Shown here one piece after another: positions 49,867 through 59,375 of a DNA stretch of 64,000 nt. Both the position numbers and the translations under genes were made by a program. Source of the stretch: Trichoplusia ni (taxonomy: Eukaryota; Arthropoda; Insecta; Lepidoptera; Noctuidae); the NCBI RefSeq assembly GCF_003590095.1, contig NC_039478.1:21390001-21454000 (forward strand), given 5' to 3'. Under the pieces are notes generated by a model. The model was not told the DNA's origin. It saw only the letters and a program-made list of their open reading frames with translations, and made no database searches. The stretch's first letter is position 1; the number at the start of each line of letters is the position of its first letter.

Positions 49867-50489
49867 GGGAACATAGCTTAGGAAGTCGATGGGTATCGAT
49901 GTGCTACTAAACCTATTTCTACAAACCTTAAAACAAACATCGCTCAAATGTACGGAAATTATATTTGAATTTGATAAGTGACGAGACTTTGCAATTTTCA
50001 TTCATTTAAAGCGTTTTCCATAGACATGAACGATCATAGAGACGTGTCTTGGCTGGACAGTAGTATACACCTAGATTGTAGACTTTTTAGTGGAAGATTC
50101 TAGCAAATCATTTGATTTATTAATACCTACTACAGTTTTGTCATACAAATAAAAACTGCCTTCTCTCTTTCTACATTCGTTTAGCCTCCCCTCTCCCTTA
50201 CACAAGCCTCTCCCAGCATCCGGTCGGACCGGACGCTCTCTAATGCGATATGTAGCGAGCTTATAGCGCCACCGGTGTTATCTCACTTGTTCCAAGCTGT
50301 TCCCAATCTTCGTGATTCCCAGTTTCCGTATTTTTCTGGAATTCCGTGATGCTGTGATTTATGGGAAGAGATTAGTTGTGTAAAATGCTCGTTATTGAGT
50401 TTTTGTTTGTATAGTAATTGAATAGGCAATTGACAAAATTAATTGTTGTGATGCTGAGTAAATTACGAACAATTTTTTCCTCGTCCTCG

Positions 50490-50670
50490 TTCCTCGTGAC
50501 GTGAGGGGTTTCACAAATATTCAAGTCATGTTCTCAGAATAAGCATCCGCGTATCGCACATCTGCTTCTCCTATGCTATGTGGAGATTGATCAAGCAACT
50601 TGTCGCGCCCACTGGGTTTGGCGTGGTGACCAAATATCTACAATTCAGCAATGCAGTTGAACGCAAAATT
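50490..50670 (-). repeat. SINE-like element (family of 8145-8345), diverged
   Basis: On the plus strand: GGGGTTTCACAAATATTCAA, CAGAATAAGCATCCGCGTA and TTTGGCGTGGTGACC. Order and orientation as in the 8.1 kb copy. Confidence 0.6.
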
Positions 50671-51824
50671 TCTTCTTGCCTATCTGTCCTACAGTAAAAA
50701 TCAAAGGGATATTATTTTCTTTCTCATCCTCTTGGATTGGAATAGAATATTATAATATTCCTAATGCACCATAGAAGTAGACAACCAGGATGTTCCGAGT
50801 CGGTGTAATTAATTGAGTTCTAATTGCAAAATTAGCAAATTCTCTTCGATGACAATTTCAGAGGAAGATTTTTATATTTCCAATCAGTCAGCATCAACAT
50901 CATAAACAAAATATGCCAAATATTATCTGTCCCAGTACTAAATCAATTGTGTACCACTTCCAGTAATATAGTTCCTCTAAAAGTTAGTGTCAGTGACCTT
51001 TGTGAGTATAACCCTAATAACAATACGTTCCTCTCCTATCACTTATAACGGCTATTATTTAAATTTCGAACGAATGGCGGCCGGCGCGTGCGCATCACGA
51101 TCAATTATTTAGTGGAGATGCGACAACGATGTATGATGGAGATGTCGAGATTGTCGATGTTCTTTATTTGAAATTTTGTGGACTGAATGGAATTTGAAAA
51201 TTTAAATTATATGTAACGTTCATATACTGAACGAAACCTGAGTGCAATTCGTTCTCGAATGAAAATAAACAGTTAATTATTTAAATTAGGGTACTATGTA
51301 GCACTTCAGCAAGTCAAAAGCCATAACCAGATTCGACCTACCTTGCAAATTGAAATACACTTGAAAGTTTGATTCCTACTTTAAATAAATATTTCTGTAA
51401 TAAATACGACCATTTTTTTGCTTCTAGGTATAATGTAACTCAAATAATATCTTATTTAGTAGTATACAAGTAAGTGTGTTTACCTAGTCCCTGCACATAA
51501 AACAAGCTTTGCTTTAAGGCTAAGTGGCACTGCGAAAAAAGTTCTAAAAAGAATCCGTGATATAAAGTATACCACATCCAAACATTACCGATTCACGTCC
51601 ACCAGCCCGTTCAATTACACAGAGAATTCACACGCGCGATGAATTATCATAATAAATGTATCAACGTGAACGCCGCGCTGAATCAATTGTGTTTACTTGT
51701 ATTCAATTACATATTATATTCTCTCACTGTTTGTTGCAGTGTGGATGTTTTCTGTTGGTGATAAAAGTCTTAAAAAGTGATGTTATATTTTACTTATAAT
51801 ATTTATAATGTACTTGAAAAGCTT

Positions 51825-51965
51825 TTTAGGGTTAGGCAAAAACGGAATAATATTGCTAAGACTCCGCTGTCTGTTTGTCTGTGTGTCACCAAGCTGTATA
51901 TTTAATTATAGTTAGACAGTTCAAATCTTCACAGGAAACTTCAGAAAAAACAGCATTTTTGGTGT
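51825..51965 (+). repeat. Dispersed repeat family R, copy 5 (truncated by the LTR element?)
   Basis: GGCAAAAACGGAATAATATT, CTAAGACTCCGCTGTCTGT and GTTAGACAGTTCAAATCTTC match the family head. The family tail is not seen before the retrotransposon, so the element may have inserted into this repeat. Confidence 0.6.
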
Positions 51966-52049
51966 TTTTATGTTTGTTCTTGATGGTACTGTTATATCCT
52001 AAATTACACGCGCAGGAATATAAAATTAAACCGATGACACCGCGGGTTT

Positions 52050-52255
52050 ACACGTGTCATCGTGTATAGTTTCAATAAGTCGATGTCAGCATTTACTCGC
52101 CGCTCGTAATTTTTCCATAAAGATTAAGCAGTGTGGATTTGAACGCCGTCGCGGAACATATTTTATAATTGTAAACTCTTTAATTAATTAAAAGTATTTC
52201 AGAGTAATTTCTATATCCTTTTTTTAAAAAGTCATCCTGAACCCACCCCGTAACA
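52050..52255 (+). repeat. Presumed 5' LTR (start uncertain)
   Basis: The right end is set by TAACA directly before the primer binding site. The left end is not certain: a TGT appears at 52055 next to an inverted repeat (52032-52040 with 52054-52062, CGATGACAC/GTGTCATCG). No second LTR is available for comparison because the 3' end falls in the N gap. Confidence 0.4.
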
Positions 52256-52256
52256 G

Positions 52257-52274
52257 TGGTGTCAGAAGTGGGAT
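52257..52274 (+). other. Primer binding site, tRNA-Leu type
   Basis: TGGTGTCAGAAGTGGGAT, one base after the presumed LTR end, is complementary to a tRNA 3' end of the form ATCCCACTTCTGACA plus CCA. I recall this as the acceptor end of insect tRNA-Leu. It primes minus-strand cDNA synthesis. Confidence 0.75.
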
Positions 52275-52330
52275 ACTAACAATCGTTGGCTAGTATCCTA
52301 TTAAAACTACGGAGTGCGTGTTAATATTAC

Positions 52331-52400
52331 AAACTCTTACAAACTCTTACAAACTCCTACAAGCTCTTACAAACTATTACGAATTCATACCAGCTCTTAT
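52331..52400 (+). repeat. 10-bp tandem repeat in the retrotransposon leader
   Basis: Seven imperfect decamers of the AAACTCTTAC type in exact 10-nt register, just after the primer binding site. A structural or packaging role in the RNA leader is possible but not shown. Confidence 0.85.
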
Positions 52401-52899
52401 CAGTGTGTGTGTGCATTAATAACTTTGAAATCCACCACCATAATCCACGTTAAAACGACGACGAGGTTATACTCCGTCCAATATCGTCGTCTACCGATAC
52501 CGCCTGCTGCCAAACACGTGGTGCCACGTGTTCTCTGCGCGTGTCTGCACAACGTGGCGGAGCCAGCTCGTATTACTTACCTGACGGTGTAGTCGCGCCT
52601 TGCTGCTGCCATCCTGCCTATTCAAACACTCACCTGAAGAACTTACCTGCTGGTGTTCCGGATCGCTGCCGTACAAGCTTCCCGGTGTGGGTCGTCTTGC
52701 TGTTGCTGCTTGCTGCCTGCTGCCTGCAAGTGCGACCTACCTTCTCTCCGCCAGAAGTCGGCGATGTCCACACTCCTTCTCGCGGTGCTGCTGTGAGTCG
52801 AATATTTTATCACTTTATTGCAAGTTCCTGTCCATATTCCTGTCCTAGGTCTAACTGAGAACCTATTATAATTTTTAGAGGATTCAAATTTAAATAAAA
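52401..52899 (+). other. Retrotransposon leader (untranslated)
   Basis: About 500 nt of GC-richer sequence between the decamer repeat and gag. Several short overlapping frames here have no family resemblance. The region probably holds the packaging signal. A C/T/G-rich segment (GCTGTTGCTGCTTGCTGCC at about 52700) is low complexity. Confidence 0.5.
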
Positions 52900-53823
52900 A
52901 TGAGTAAATCCGAAATTTCCCTTAGCGAACAATATCCAATCAAAATTCTATGCGATTTTATTGACACATATAAGGGAGATCGTGAAACCTTGCCTGCATT
53001 TTTAACGAACTGCCAAAATGCACTAGGTCTAGCGTCCGAGAGTCAGAAAAAGCTCATTCTCAAATATATCCTTTCCAAATTGAGAGGCAAGGCTCAGATA
53101 GCTTGCTCAAACAAGGTCTTCGAGGACTTTGAATCTTTACAGTCGTTCCTTCGCCAAAATTTCGGCGAAAGGAAACATTACAACCATTTGTTTTTCGAGT
53201 TGCAATCATGTAGGCAACAAGAGAACGAATCGGTATCACAATTTGCTCTGCGCCTAGAAACCTGCCTCACCGACATGCAGTCCGAGATACACAACTCTGA
53301 GACTCTTAAAAAAGACTTATCTGGTAGAATTGCAATGACGGAAGACCTAGCTCTACATACTTTCACCTTTGGTTTACATTCTAGTTTACGCAATATGGTG
53401 AGAAGCAGAAATCCTAAAACATTAAATGATGCAATTAATATTGCTATTGAGGAAGAGAAAATTTACAACTTCACTCTCAAGGTCTCCCCAAAAACTATAA
53501 AAAATTGTACATTCTGTAATAGGACAGGGCACTTGGAAAGTCAATGCATAAAAAAGAAACGCTCTTTGTCTCAGCCTTCAACTTCGTTTACTGCCAAAAC
53601 CCAAACCTTTTCAGATTCTCGAACTCAAAGTAAACCAAGTCAGGCGAAAGATGTAGTTTGCGCATATTGTAATAAGACCGGACATCATATTTCCCAGTGT
53701 TACAAGCGCCAATATAACAATTCTAGGAAGAACAATCCTCCGGTTCAGCACAATATCATAACGTCGTCGCCTGATCAAGTTGATTCGTGGGAAGAAATTG
53801 AACAACATGACGATTTAAACTAA
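52900..53823 (+). CDS. gag: Gag polyprotein with two CCHC zinc knuckles
   Basis: An intact 307-codon frame starting at an ATG in the good context AAAAATGAG. It has an acidic/helical N-terminal capsid-like region, then a basic nucleocapsid region with two retroviral zinc knuckles (C-x2-C-x4-H-x4-C). The first is at Cys203, Cys206, His211 and Cys216 (CTFCNRTGHLESQC) and the second at Cys254, Cys257, His262 and Cys267. It ends TTA AAC TAA, where TTTAAAC is a slippery heptamer. Pol lies in the -1 frame. Gag forms the particle and packages the RNA. No internal break is seen, in contrast to pol. Confidence 0.93.
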   Translation: MSKSEISLSEQYPIKILCDFIDTYKGDRETLPAFLTNCQNALGLASESQKKLILKYILSKLRGKAQIACSNKVFEDFESLQSFLRQNFGERKHYNHLFFELQSCRQQENESVSQFALRLETCLTDMQSEIHNSETLKKDLSGRIAMTEDLALHTFTFGLHSSLRNMVRSRNPKTLNDAINIAIEEEKIYNFTLKVSPKTIKNCTFCNRTGHLESQCIKKKRSLSQPSTSFTAKTQTFSDSRTQSKPSQAKDVVCAYCNKTGHHISQCYKRQYNNSRKNNPPVQHNIITSSPDQVDSWEEIEQHDDLN

Positions 53824-53875
53824 AGAGTCGGGTGTCGTTTGAGTGCCACATTGCGCCCGACCATATTTCAGGCAC
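53814..53875 (+). promoter_or_regulatory. -1 ribosomal frameshift signal: slippery TTTAAAC plus predicted pseudoknot
   Basis: TTTAAAC at 53814-53820 is read T TTA AAC in the gag frame and is followed at once by the TAA stop. A 6-nt spacer leads to stem 1, where 53827-53834 (GTCGGGTG) pairs with 53854-53861 (CGCCCGAC), 8 bp with one G-U. Within its loop, 53843-53847 (GTGCC) can pair with 53871-53875 (GGCAC), giving an H-type pseudoknot. Slippage by -1 enters the open pol frame at 53820 with no stop. Heptamer identity, phase, spacing and structure all match the classical retroviral design. The structure is predicted by eye. Confidence 0.85.
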
Positions 53876-54221
53876 AACAAAATCTCACGTTCCTCACATT
53901 TCAAACTCACGACGTCATTCCAATTTCTTCAAACACGAATCCAAAAATAATTTGACCATGCGACCGGGTAACCAGCCCCAAACTGAAGGTCAATCTAAAA
54001 TTTATTTGACCATGCGACAGGGTAACCAGTCCCAAACTGAAGGTCAACTTCAAAATCATTTGACCATGCGACCGGGTAACCAGCCCCAAACTGAAGGTCA
54101 ATCTAAAATTTATTTGACCATGCGACAGGGTAACCAGTCCCAAACTGAAGGTCAACTTCAAAATCATTTGACCATGCGACCGGGTAACCAGCCCCAAAAC
54201 TGAAGGTCAATCTAAAATTTA
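53820..54221 (+). CDS. pol: Start of Pol (-1 frame): linker and tandem repeats up to first indel
   Basis: The frame is open from the slippery site, has no ATG need, and enters Pol after -1 slippage. About 40 residues of linker are followed by the 18-residue repeats. At the A-run 54196-54199 there is one A more than in the sister repeat units. The frame then moves to that of 54222-57477. This reads as one break in a single pol, because the same repeat units continue on both sides in the shifted frame. Confidence 0.75.
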
Positions 54222-54520
54222 TTTGGCCATGCGACAGGGTAACCAGTCCCAAACTGAAGGTCAACCTCAAAATAATTTGATCATGCGACCGGGTAACCAG
54301 CCCCAAACCGAAGGTCAACATCAAAATAATTTGACCATGCGACCGGGTAACCAGCCCCAAACTGAAGGTCTATCTAATATCTCTCTGGCCATGCGACAGG
54401 GTAATCAGCCCCAAACCGAAGGTCAGTCGTACTTGGCTAATCGACAGGGTAAGCAGCCCCAAACTGACAGCCTTTCCAAATTTTCGTCAGCCATACAACA
54501 GGGCAAACAGTCCCGAAATG
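53946..54520 (+). repeat. 54-bp in-frame tandem repeat (about 11 units) in Pol linker
   Basis: Anchor TTTGACC/TTTGGCC recurs at 53951, 54005, 54059, 54113 and 54167. After a 1-nt insertion it recurs at 54222, 54276, 54330 and 54384, with shorter diverged units after that. Each unit encodes 18 residues around MRPGNQPQTEGQ (type A) or MRQGNQSQTEGQ (type B). Units 1-5 alternate A-B-A-B-A, giving a 108-bp higher-order repeat. The result is a Gln/Asn/Gly-rich, probably disordered linker between Gag and protease. Confidence 0.93.
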
Positions 54521-57480
54521 AAGGCTATTGTATCTCACATAAATCCGGACATGTTTCGACTAAAACCTCTGTCCCATTAAATTCTAATAAGCTTCAAAAT
54601 CCGGTACTCCGGGAGTCCATTACTCCAATTTACGAAATAAAAACGTCTAAAATCTCTCTGCCTCATATACTCCTTAACACTAAATATTCACAGAAACCTC
54701 TATGTTTCCTTATTGACACGGGAGCTAGCGTTAGTATTGTTAAACTTCGACAATTCACTTCTATGCCTATCTTATCTAATGATAAAATCAAACTTAAAGG
54801 TCTCAGTGAAGATGACTCACACTGTGAGACCTTAGGGTCATTTACGATGGATCTTGAATACATATTTTCGTCGCAATCTAAGCTTTCCTTTAGCTATGTT
54901 TTCCACGCTCTTAGTGATAAAGTGAGGCTTAATTACGACGGTATTTTAGGTAATGATTTTTTACAAAAACTTGAATGCGATATTAAGTACTCCCAAAATT
55001 CATTGCTCATACAAGGTCATCTTATACCATTAAATTTTAGTAATCCTATCTATGTAATCCCGCCTCGTTCTGAGGCCATAGTTGAATGTCCTGTCTCAAA
55101 TTCTTTAATCGAGTTAAACACAATGAAGGAAGCTCTAGTTCTCGATCATATGTATGCCGAAGGAGTTTATGTAGCAAATTGTATTGTGTCGGTAAAACCA
55201 AACAATCGTGTAAACGTTTCGATACTCAATACTACTGAATCTCAAGTAATATTTAAAAATTATCATATCCATTTAATTCCTTTCGAGAGCGTGACAACAC
55301 CTTCCCAGTCGGTTAATGGTGACAATGTCCAAATCACTCATCATATAGATGATATGCCCTCAGATAGATCACAACGCGTGCTCGATCTTATTCGAACAGA
55401 ACATTTAAACCCTGAGGAAACAAAACGGCTCTTAGAGTGTTGTTCAAACTATACAGATATCTTTTATCTTGAGGGCGAGCCTCTAACTTGCACTAACGCT
55501 ATTGAACATTCTATTAATACTGGAGATGCTGCCCCTATACATGCAAAATCATACCGTTTTCCCGAATGCCACAAAGGGGAGGTCGAGAGCCAAATAAAGA
55601 AAATGCTCGACCAAAATATTATTCGTCCTTCAAAATCACCGTGGAGTGCCCCTATCTGGGTAGTGCCCAAAAAAATAGACTCATCGGGAAAACAGAAATG
55701 GAGGATAGTCATCGATTACAGGAAACTGAACGATGTGACTGTCACCGAAATATATCCCATACCTTTAATTACCGATATTCTTGACCAATTAGGCCACTCA
55801 AAATACTTTAGCACACTCGACCTTATAAGTGGCTTTCATCAAATAAAGCTTGACCCAAAAGACGCGTCCAAAACTGGTTTCACAGTGGTAGGAAACGAAA
55901 TCTCCGGCCACTATGAATTTACCAGAATGCCATTCGGTCTAAAAAATGCTCCTGCGACATTTCAAAAACTCATGAACACCGTCTTATCGGGTCTTCAAGG
56001 TCTTCACTGTTACATATATTTAGATGACTGCATTATATACAGCGAAAACCTTCAATCCCATATAGAAAAGCTTAATTTAGTCTTTGACAGATTTCGTCAG
56101 TTTAATCTTAAATTGCAACCTGCGAAATGCGAATTCTTAAGACGGGAAGTTGCATATCTCGGTCACATGATTACGGATCAAGGTGTCTATCCTAACCCAG
56201 ACAAAACCAAGGCCGTAACTCAGTTCCCGACTCCTAAATGTCCAAAGGACATTAAATCGTTCTTAGGTTTAGTAGGATATTATAGGCGTTTCATTGAAAA
56301 TTTTTCAAAGATAACTAAACCTTTAACCTCCCTTTTAAAAAAGGACGCCGTGTTTAATTGGTCGGGCGATCAGGAGAACGCATTTAATATCTTGAAACAA
56401 AAACTAACGACAGCTCCACTCCTACAGTATCCCAATTTTAGTCAACCTTTTATTTTGACAACTGACGCGTCTAATTACGCGGTAGGCGCCATATTATCAC
56501 AAGGTGAGATAGGCAAAGACAAGCCTATCGCATACGCGTCTCGAACGCTTAACAAAGCCGAAGGTAATTACTCCACTACCGAAAAGGAACTTTTGGCTAT
56601 TCTCTTCGGTGTAAAAACCTTCAGGCCCTATCTATTCGGTTACCGATTTAAAATCGTTACCGATCACAAACCTTTGGTTTGGTTATTTAACGTCAAAGAC
56701 CCCGGATCTAGATTGATTCGTTGGCGTCTAAAATTAGAGGAATATGACTACGAGATAGTTCACAAACAGGGTAAATTAAATTGTAACGCTGATGCTTTGT
56801 CACGCTTCCCATTAATAAACGATAACAATATAATAAATCGCCCCGTATGCGCTATCGACGACAATACGTCGCCCTACAATTGTCCTTCGCCGTCTACATC
56901 GGACACTTACGAGAAGTATCTAAAAACCATAAGACAGTCAACGTTTTCTTTTGATACTGTAATTCAAGAGCACAAGGAGTCTTTACTCAAGGCCAAATGT
57001 AAATTAATAACTTATCCTACGGCAATCGACCTAGACGATTCGGTACCGTATTGCAAAGAAATCATAGACTTATCTACAAGTCAACCTAATATTCGTGACA
57101 TAGAACGCGAACTCTATACCCTGTATAGCACCTCAAACGATAGTCATTTGTTTACACATTTATTCGTGCGGTTGCATCACTATGATGAAATGTCATACAA
57201 AGATATATTTAAATTATTAGTTGAATATCGGGATATGATACAATTTTGGTATAGAGAGGAGAAGGAATTCGCTATATCAGATTTCTCCGACCCATATACA
57301 AAACTTTCATATACAAAGATCTATAATATTATAGCTTACGTTTTTCACAATAGCGGCATTAAAGTTAATATTTATAAAATTCCATTTTGTTTCCTACACC
57401 TGATGAGGTTAAACAAATACTTCGCGACAATCATGATTTACCGTCTGCCGGTCATCCCGGCATCACACGAATGTTAGAAA
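54222..57480 (+). CDS. pol: Pol: protease, reverse transcriptase and RNase H (frame-disrupted)
   Basis: A continuous frame of about 1084 codons after the first indel, numbered here from 54223. Repeat linker: residues 1 to about 100. Aspartic protease: LIDTGAS with the catalytic Asp at about 165. Reverse transcriptase: FSTLDL with Asp533 and YLDD at 599-602. RNase H: TTDAS (Asp748), TEKELLA (Glu787/Glu789), VTDHKPLVW (Asp814). Then a spacer of about 200 residues. Integrase should follow, but a missing base in the T-run near 57385-57388 throws the frame off. The last 30 residues of this frame are therefore spurious. All catalytic residues are present. Confidence 0.93.
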
Positions 57481-57842
57481 GAATTAAATCCATGTATTGG
57501 TGGAAAAACATGCGCCAGGACATTGAAGATTACGTCAAAAATTGCAAGTCTTGTCAGATAAATAAACCGCTACGCCAAACTAATCGTGCCCCAATGATTA
57601 TAACTTCTACAGCAACGAAGCCACTCGAGAAATTATTTTTAGACATTGTCGGCCCTCTGCCGGAAACTTACGAATTCAAATATAAATTCATTCTCACCAT
57701 TCAGGATGACTTGACGAAATATTCGCAAGCCTATCCGTTACAAACGTGCTCAGCAGACGAGACTGCTAAGAAATTAGTTCATTTCATTTCGCACCTCGGA
57801 ATCCCTAGAATGATCGTCACCGATCAAGGTACAAAATTTTAG
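57378..57842 (+). CDS. pol: Integrase, N-terminal zinc and catalytic core (partial frame)
   Basis: Frame continuing pol after the break near 57385. Numbered from 57387 it has the HHCC zinc finger (His16, His23, Cys53, Cys56) and the first catalytic Asp86 (LFLDIVGPLP). The second Asp146 is in VTDQGTKF, 60 residues later. It then hits TAG because the T-run at 57837-57840 carries one T too many. The third catalytic residue, Glu (codon at 57931), follows in the shifted frame exactly 35 residues after Asp146 once the extra base is discounted. Together these give a canonical D,D35E set. Confidence 0.88.
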   Translation, partial: NSILFPTPDEVKQILRDNHDLPSAGHPGITRMLERIKSMYWWKNMRQDIEDYVKNCKSCQINKPLRQTNRAPMIITSTATKPLEKLFLDIVGPLPETYEFKYKFILTIQDDLTKYSQAYPLQTCSADETAKKLVHFISHLGIPRMIVTDQGTKF

Positions 57843-58135
57843 TTCCGAGGTAATAAAGCAGCTCAGTAAATTATTCGGTATCAAACACATTCTTATTGCG
57901 CCTTATCACCCGCAATCAAATGGTGCACTAGAGCGGAGCCATTCGACACTTAAAGAATATCTGAGGCCTTTTGTCAACGAAAATGCACATACATGGGACC
58001 TGTACTTAAACACGGCCATGTTCTCTTACAATTCGAATGTCCACTCTACCACTAACTACTCACCGTTTGAATTACTTCTGGGTTTTAAGCCATATATTCC
58101 TAAATCCATAGACACCTTAGAAATAATACCTACAC
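57841..58135 (+). CDS. pol: Integrase, C-terminal part of the core (frame-shifted segment)
   Basis: Open in the frame of 57841 (IAPYHPQSNGALERSHSTLK and onwards), with the catalytic Glu in the NGALERSH segment. It continues to FELLLGFKPYIP and loses frame between 58104 and 58135, probably at the A-run 58121-58123. It is not a separate gene. Confidence 0.8.
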
Positions 58136-58375
58136 AGATTATGTTAGAGTATTAAATCATAGGTTGTATTACAGTAGACAAAAAGCGCTACAAAATATAC
58201 AAGACTCTAAAGAGAGGTCTAAACGTCATTATGATTCGCACGCTAAGCCTATCACATACAATGTCGGGGACTTAGTGTATCTCAAATGTCACCACAAACA
58301 AAATAAAGCCTTGTCCCCAATTTGGAAGGGTCCATATAAAATCATTAAAATCAACGGAATCATACCGTGACTCTT
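58104..58375 (+). CDS. pol: Integrase C-terminal (GPY/F-type) region, broken at the gap
   Basis: The frame of 58131 continues from the previous segment and contains the typical post-core sequence ending GDLVYLK...SPIWKGPYKIIKI. This is the GPY/F module of Ty3/gypsy integrases. A further single-base loss near 58358 gives a stop at 58368, and the sequence then enters 1000 N. The end of pol and the 3' LTR are not recovered. Confidence 0.8.
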
Positions 58376-59375
58376 NNNNNNNNNNNNNNNNNNNNNNNNN
58401 NNNNNNNNNNNNNNNNNNNNNNNNNNNNNNNNNNNNNNNNNNNNNNNNNNNNNNNNNNNNNNNNNNNNNNNNNNNNNNNNNNNNNNNNNNNNNNNNNNNN
58501 NNNNNNNNNNNNNNNNNNNNNNNNNNNNNNNNNNNNNNNNNNNNNNNNNNNNNNNNNNNNNNNNNNNNNNNNNNNNNNNNNNNNNNNNNNNNNNNNNNNN
58601 NNNNNNNNNNNNNNNNNNNNNNNNNNNNNNNNNNNNNNNNNNNNNNNNNNNNNNNNNNNNNNNNNNNNNNNNNNNNNNNNNNNNNNNNNNNNNNNNNNNN
58701 NNNNNNNNNNNNNNNNNNNNNNNNNNNNNNNNNNNNNNNNNNNNNNNNNNNNNNNNNNNNNNNNNNNNNNNNNNNNNNNNNNNNNNNNNNNNNNNNNNNN
58801 NNNNNNNNNNNNNNNNNNNNNNNNNNNNNNNNNNNNNNNNNNNNNNNNNNNNNNNNNNNNNNNNNNNNNNNNNNNNNNNNNNNNNNNNNNNNNNNNNNNN
58901 NNNNNNNNNNNNNNNNNNNNNNNNNNNNNNNNNNNNNNNNNNNNNNNNNNNNNNNNNNNNNNNNNNNNNNNNNNNNNNNNNNNNNNNNNNNNNNNNNNNN
59001 NNNNNNNNNNNNNNNNNNNNNNNNNNNNNNNNNNNNNNNNNNNNNNNNNNNNNNNNNNNNNNNNNNNNNNNNNNNNNNNNNNNNNNNNNNNNNNNNNNNN
59101 NNNNNNNNNNNNNNNNNNNNNNNNNNNNNNNNNNNNNNNNNNNNNNNNNNNNNNNNNNNNNNNNNNNNNNNNNNNNNNNNNNNNNNNNNNNNNNNNNNNN
59201 NNNNNNNNNNNNNNNNNNNNNNNNNNNNNNNNNNNNNNNNNNNNNNNNNNNNNNNNNNNNNNNNNNNNNNNNNNNNNNNNNNNNNNNNNNNNNNNNNNNN
59301 NNNNNNNNNNNNNNNNNNNNNNNNNNNNNNNNNNNNNNNNNNNNNNNNNNNNNNNNNNNNNNNNNNNNNNNNNNN
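58376..59375. other. Assembly gap, exactly 1000 N
   Basis: Run of N of exactly 1000 bases, so the length is a placeholder and the true distance is unknown. The apparent open frames across it are artefacts. Confidence 1.

Larger units (their letters stand above)
46838..52030 (+). other. Non-coding stretch after the last Drgx exon seen (probable intron)
   Basis: No exon with convincing splice sites and homology was recognised. Content: a degraded lepidopteran repeat (47.02-47.22 kb), an 18-bp palindrome (48813-48830), a MITE-related fragment (48.92-49.01 kb), a dispersed repeat (49.73-49.87 kb), a SINE (50.49-50.67 kb) and a repeat family R copy (51.83-51.96 kb). Confidence 0.6.
52031..58375 (+). 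mobile_element. Ty3/gypsy-class LTR retrotransposon (3' end lost in gap)
   Basis: Order on the plus strand: presumed 5' LTR, primer binding site, leader, gag, -1 frameshift signal, tandem-repeat linker, protease, reverse transcriptase, RNase H and integrase. Integrase after RT/RNase H is the defining Ty3/gypsy arrangement. The two CCHC knuckles in Gag and the YLDD box in RT agree. No env-like frame is seen before the N gap. The 3' LTR is not visible, and the exact 5' boundary and target duplication are unresolved. Five single-base indels break pol. The tRNA-Leu-type primer site could suit an mdg3-like lineage, but this is only a suggestion. Confidence 0.9.

Noticed and set aside
50219..50233. 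15-bp inverted repeat TCCGGTCGGACCGGA
   Set aside because: Short and with no context. Not convincing beyond chance and local CG richness.
52331..52400. CRISPR-like array
   Set aside because: Period of 10 bp without spacers, in a eukaryotic retrotransposon leader. It is a simple tandem repeat.
52541..52858. 105-codon frame upstream of gag
   Set aside because: Low-complexity Leu/Cys/Pro-rich translation, overlaps another frame of similar size, no conserved domain, and lies in the untranslated leader.
53907..54360. Minus-strand open frames with a repeating GLVTRSHGQ pattern
   Set aside because: They are the reverse of the 54-bp tandem repeat, whose length is a multiple of three, so an open frame on the other strand is automatic.
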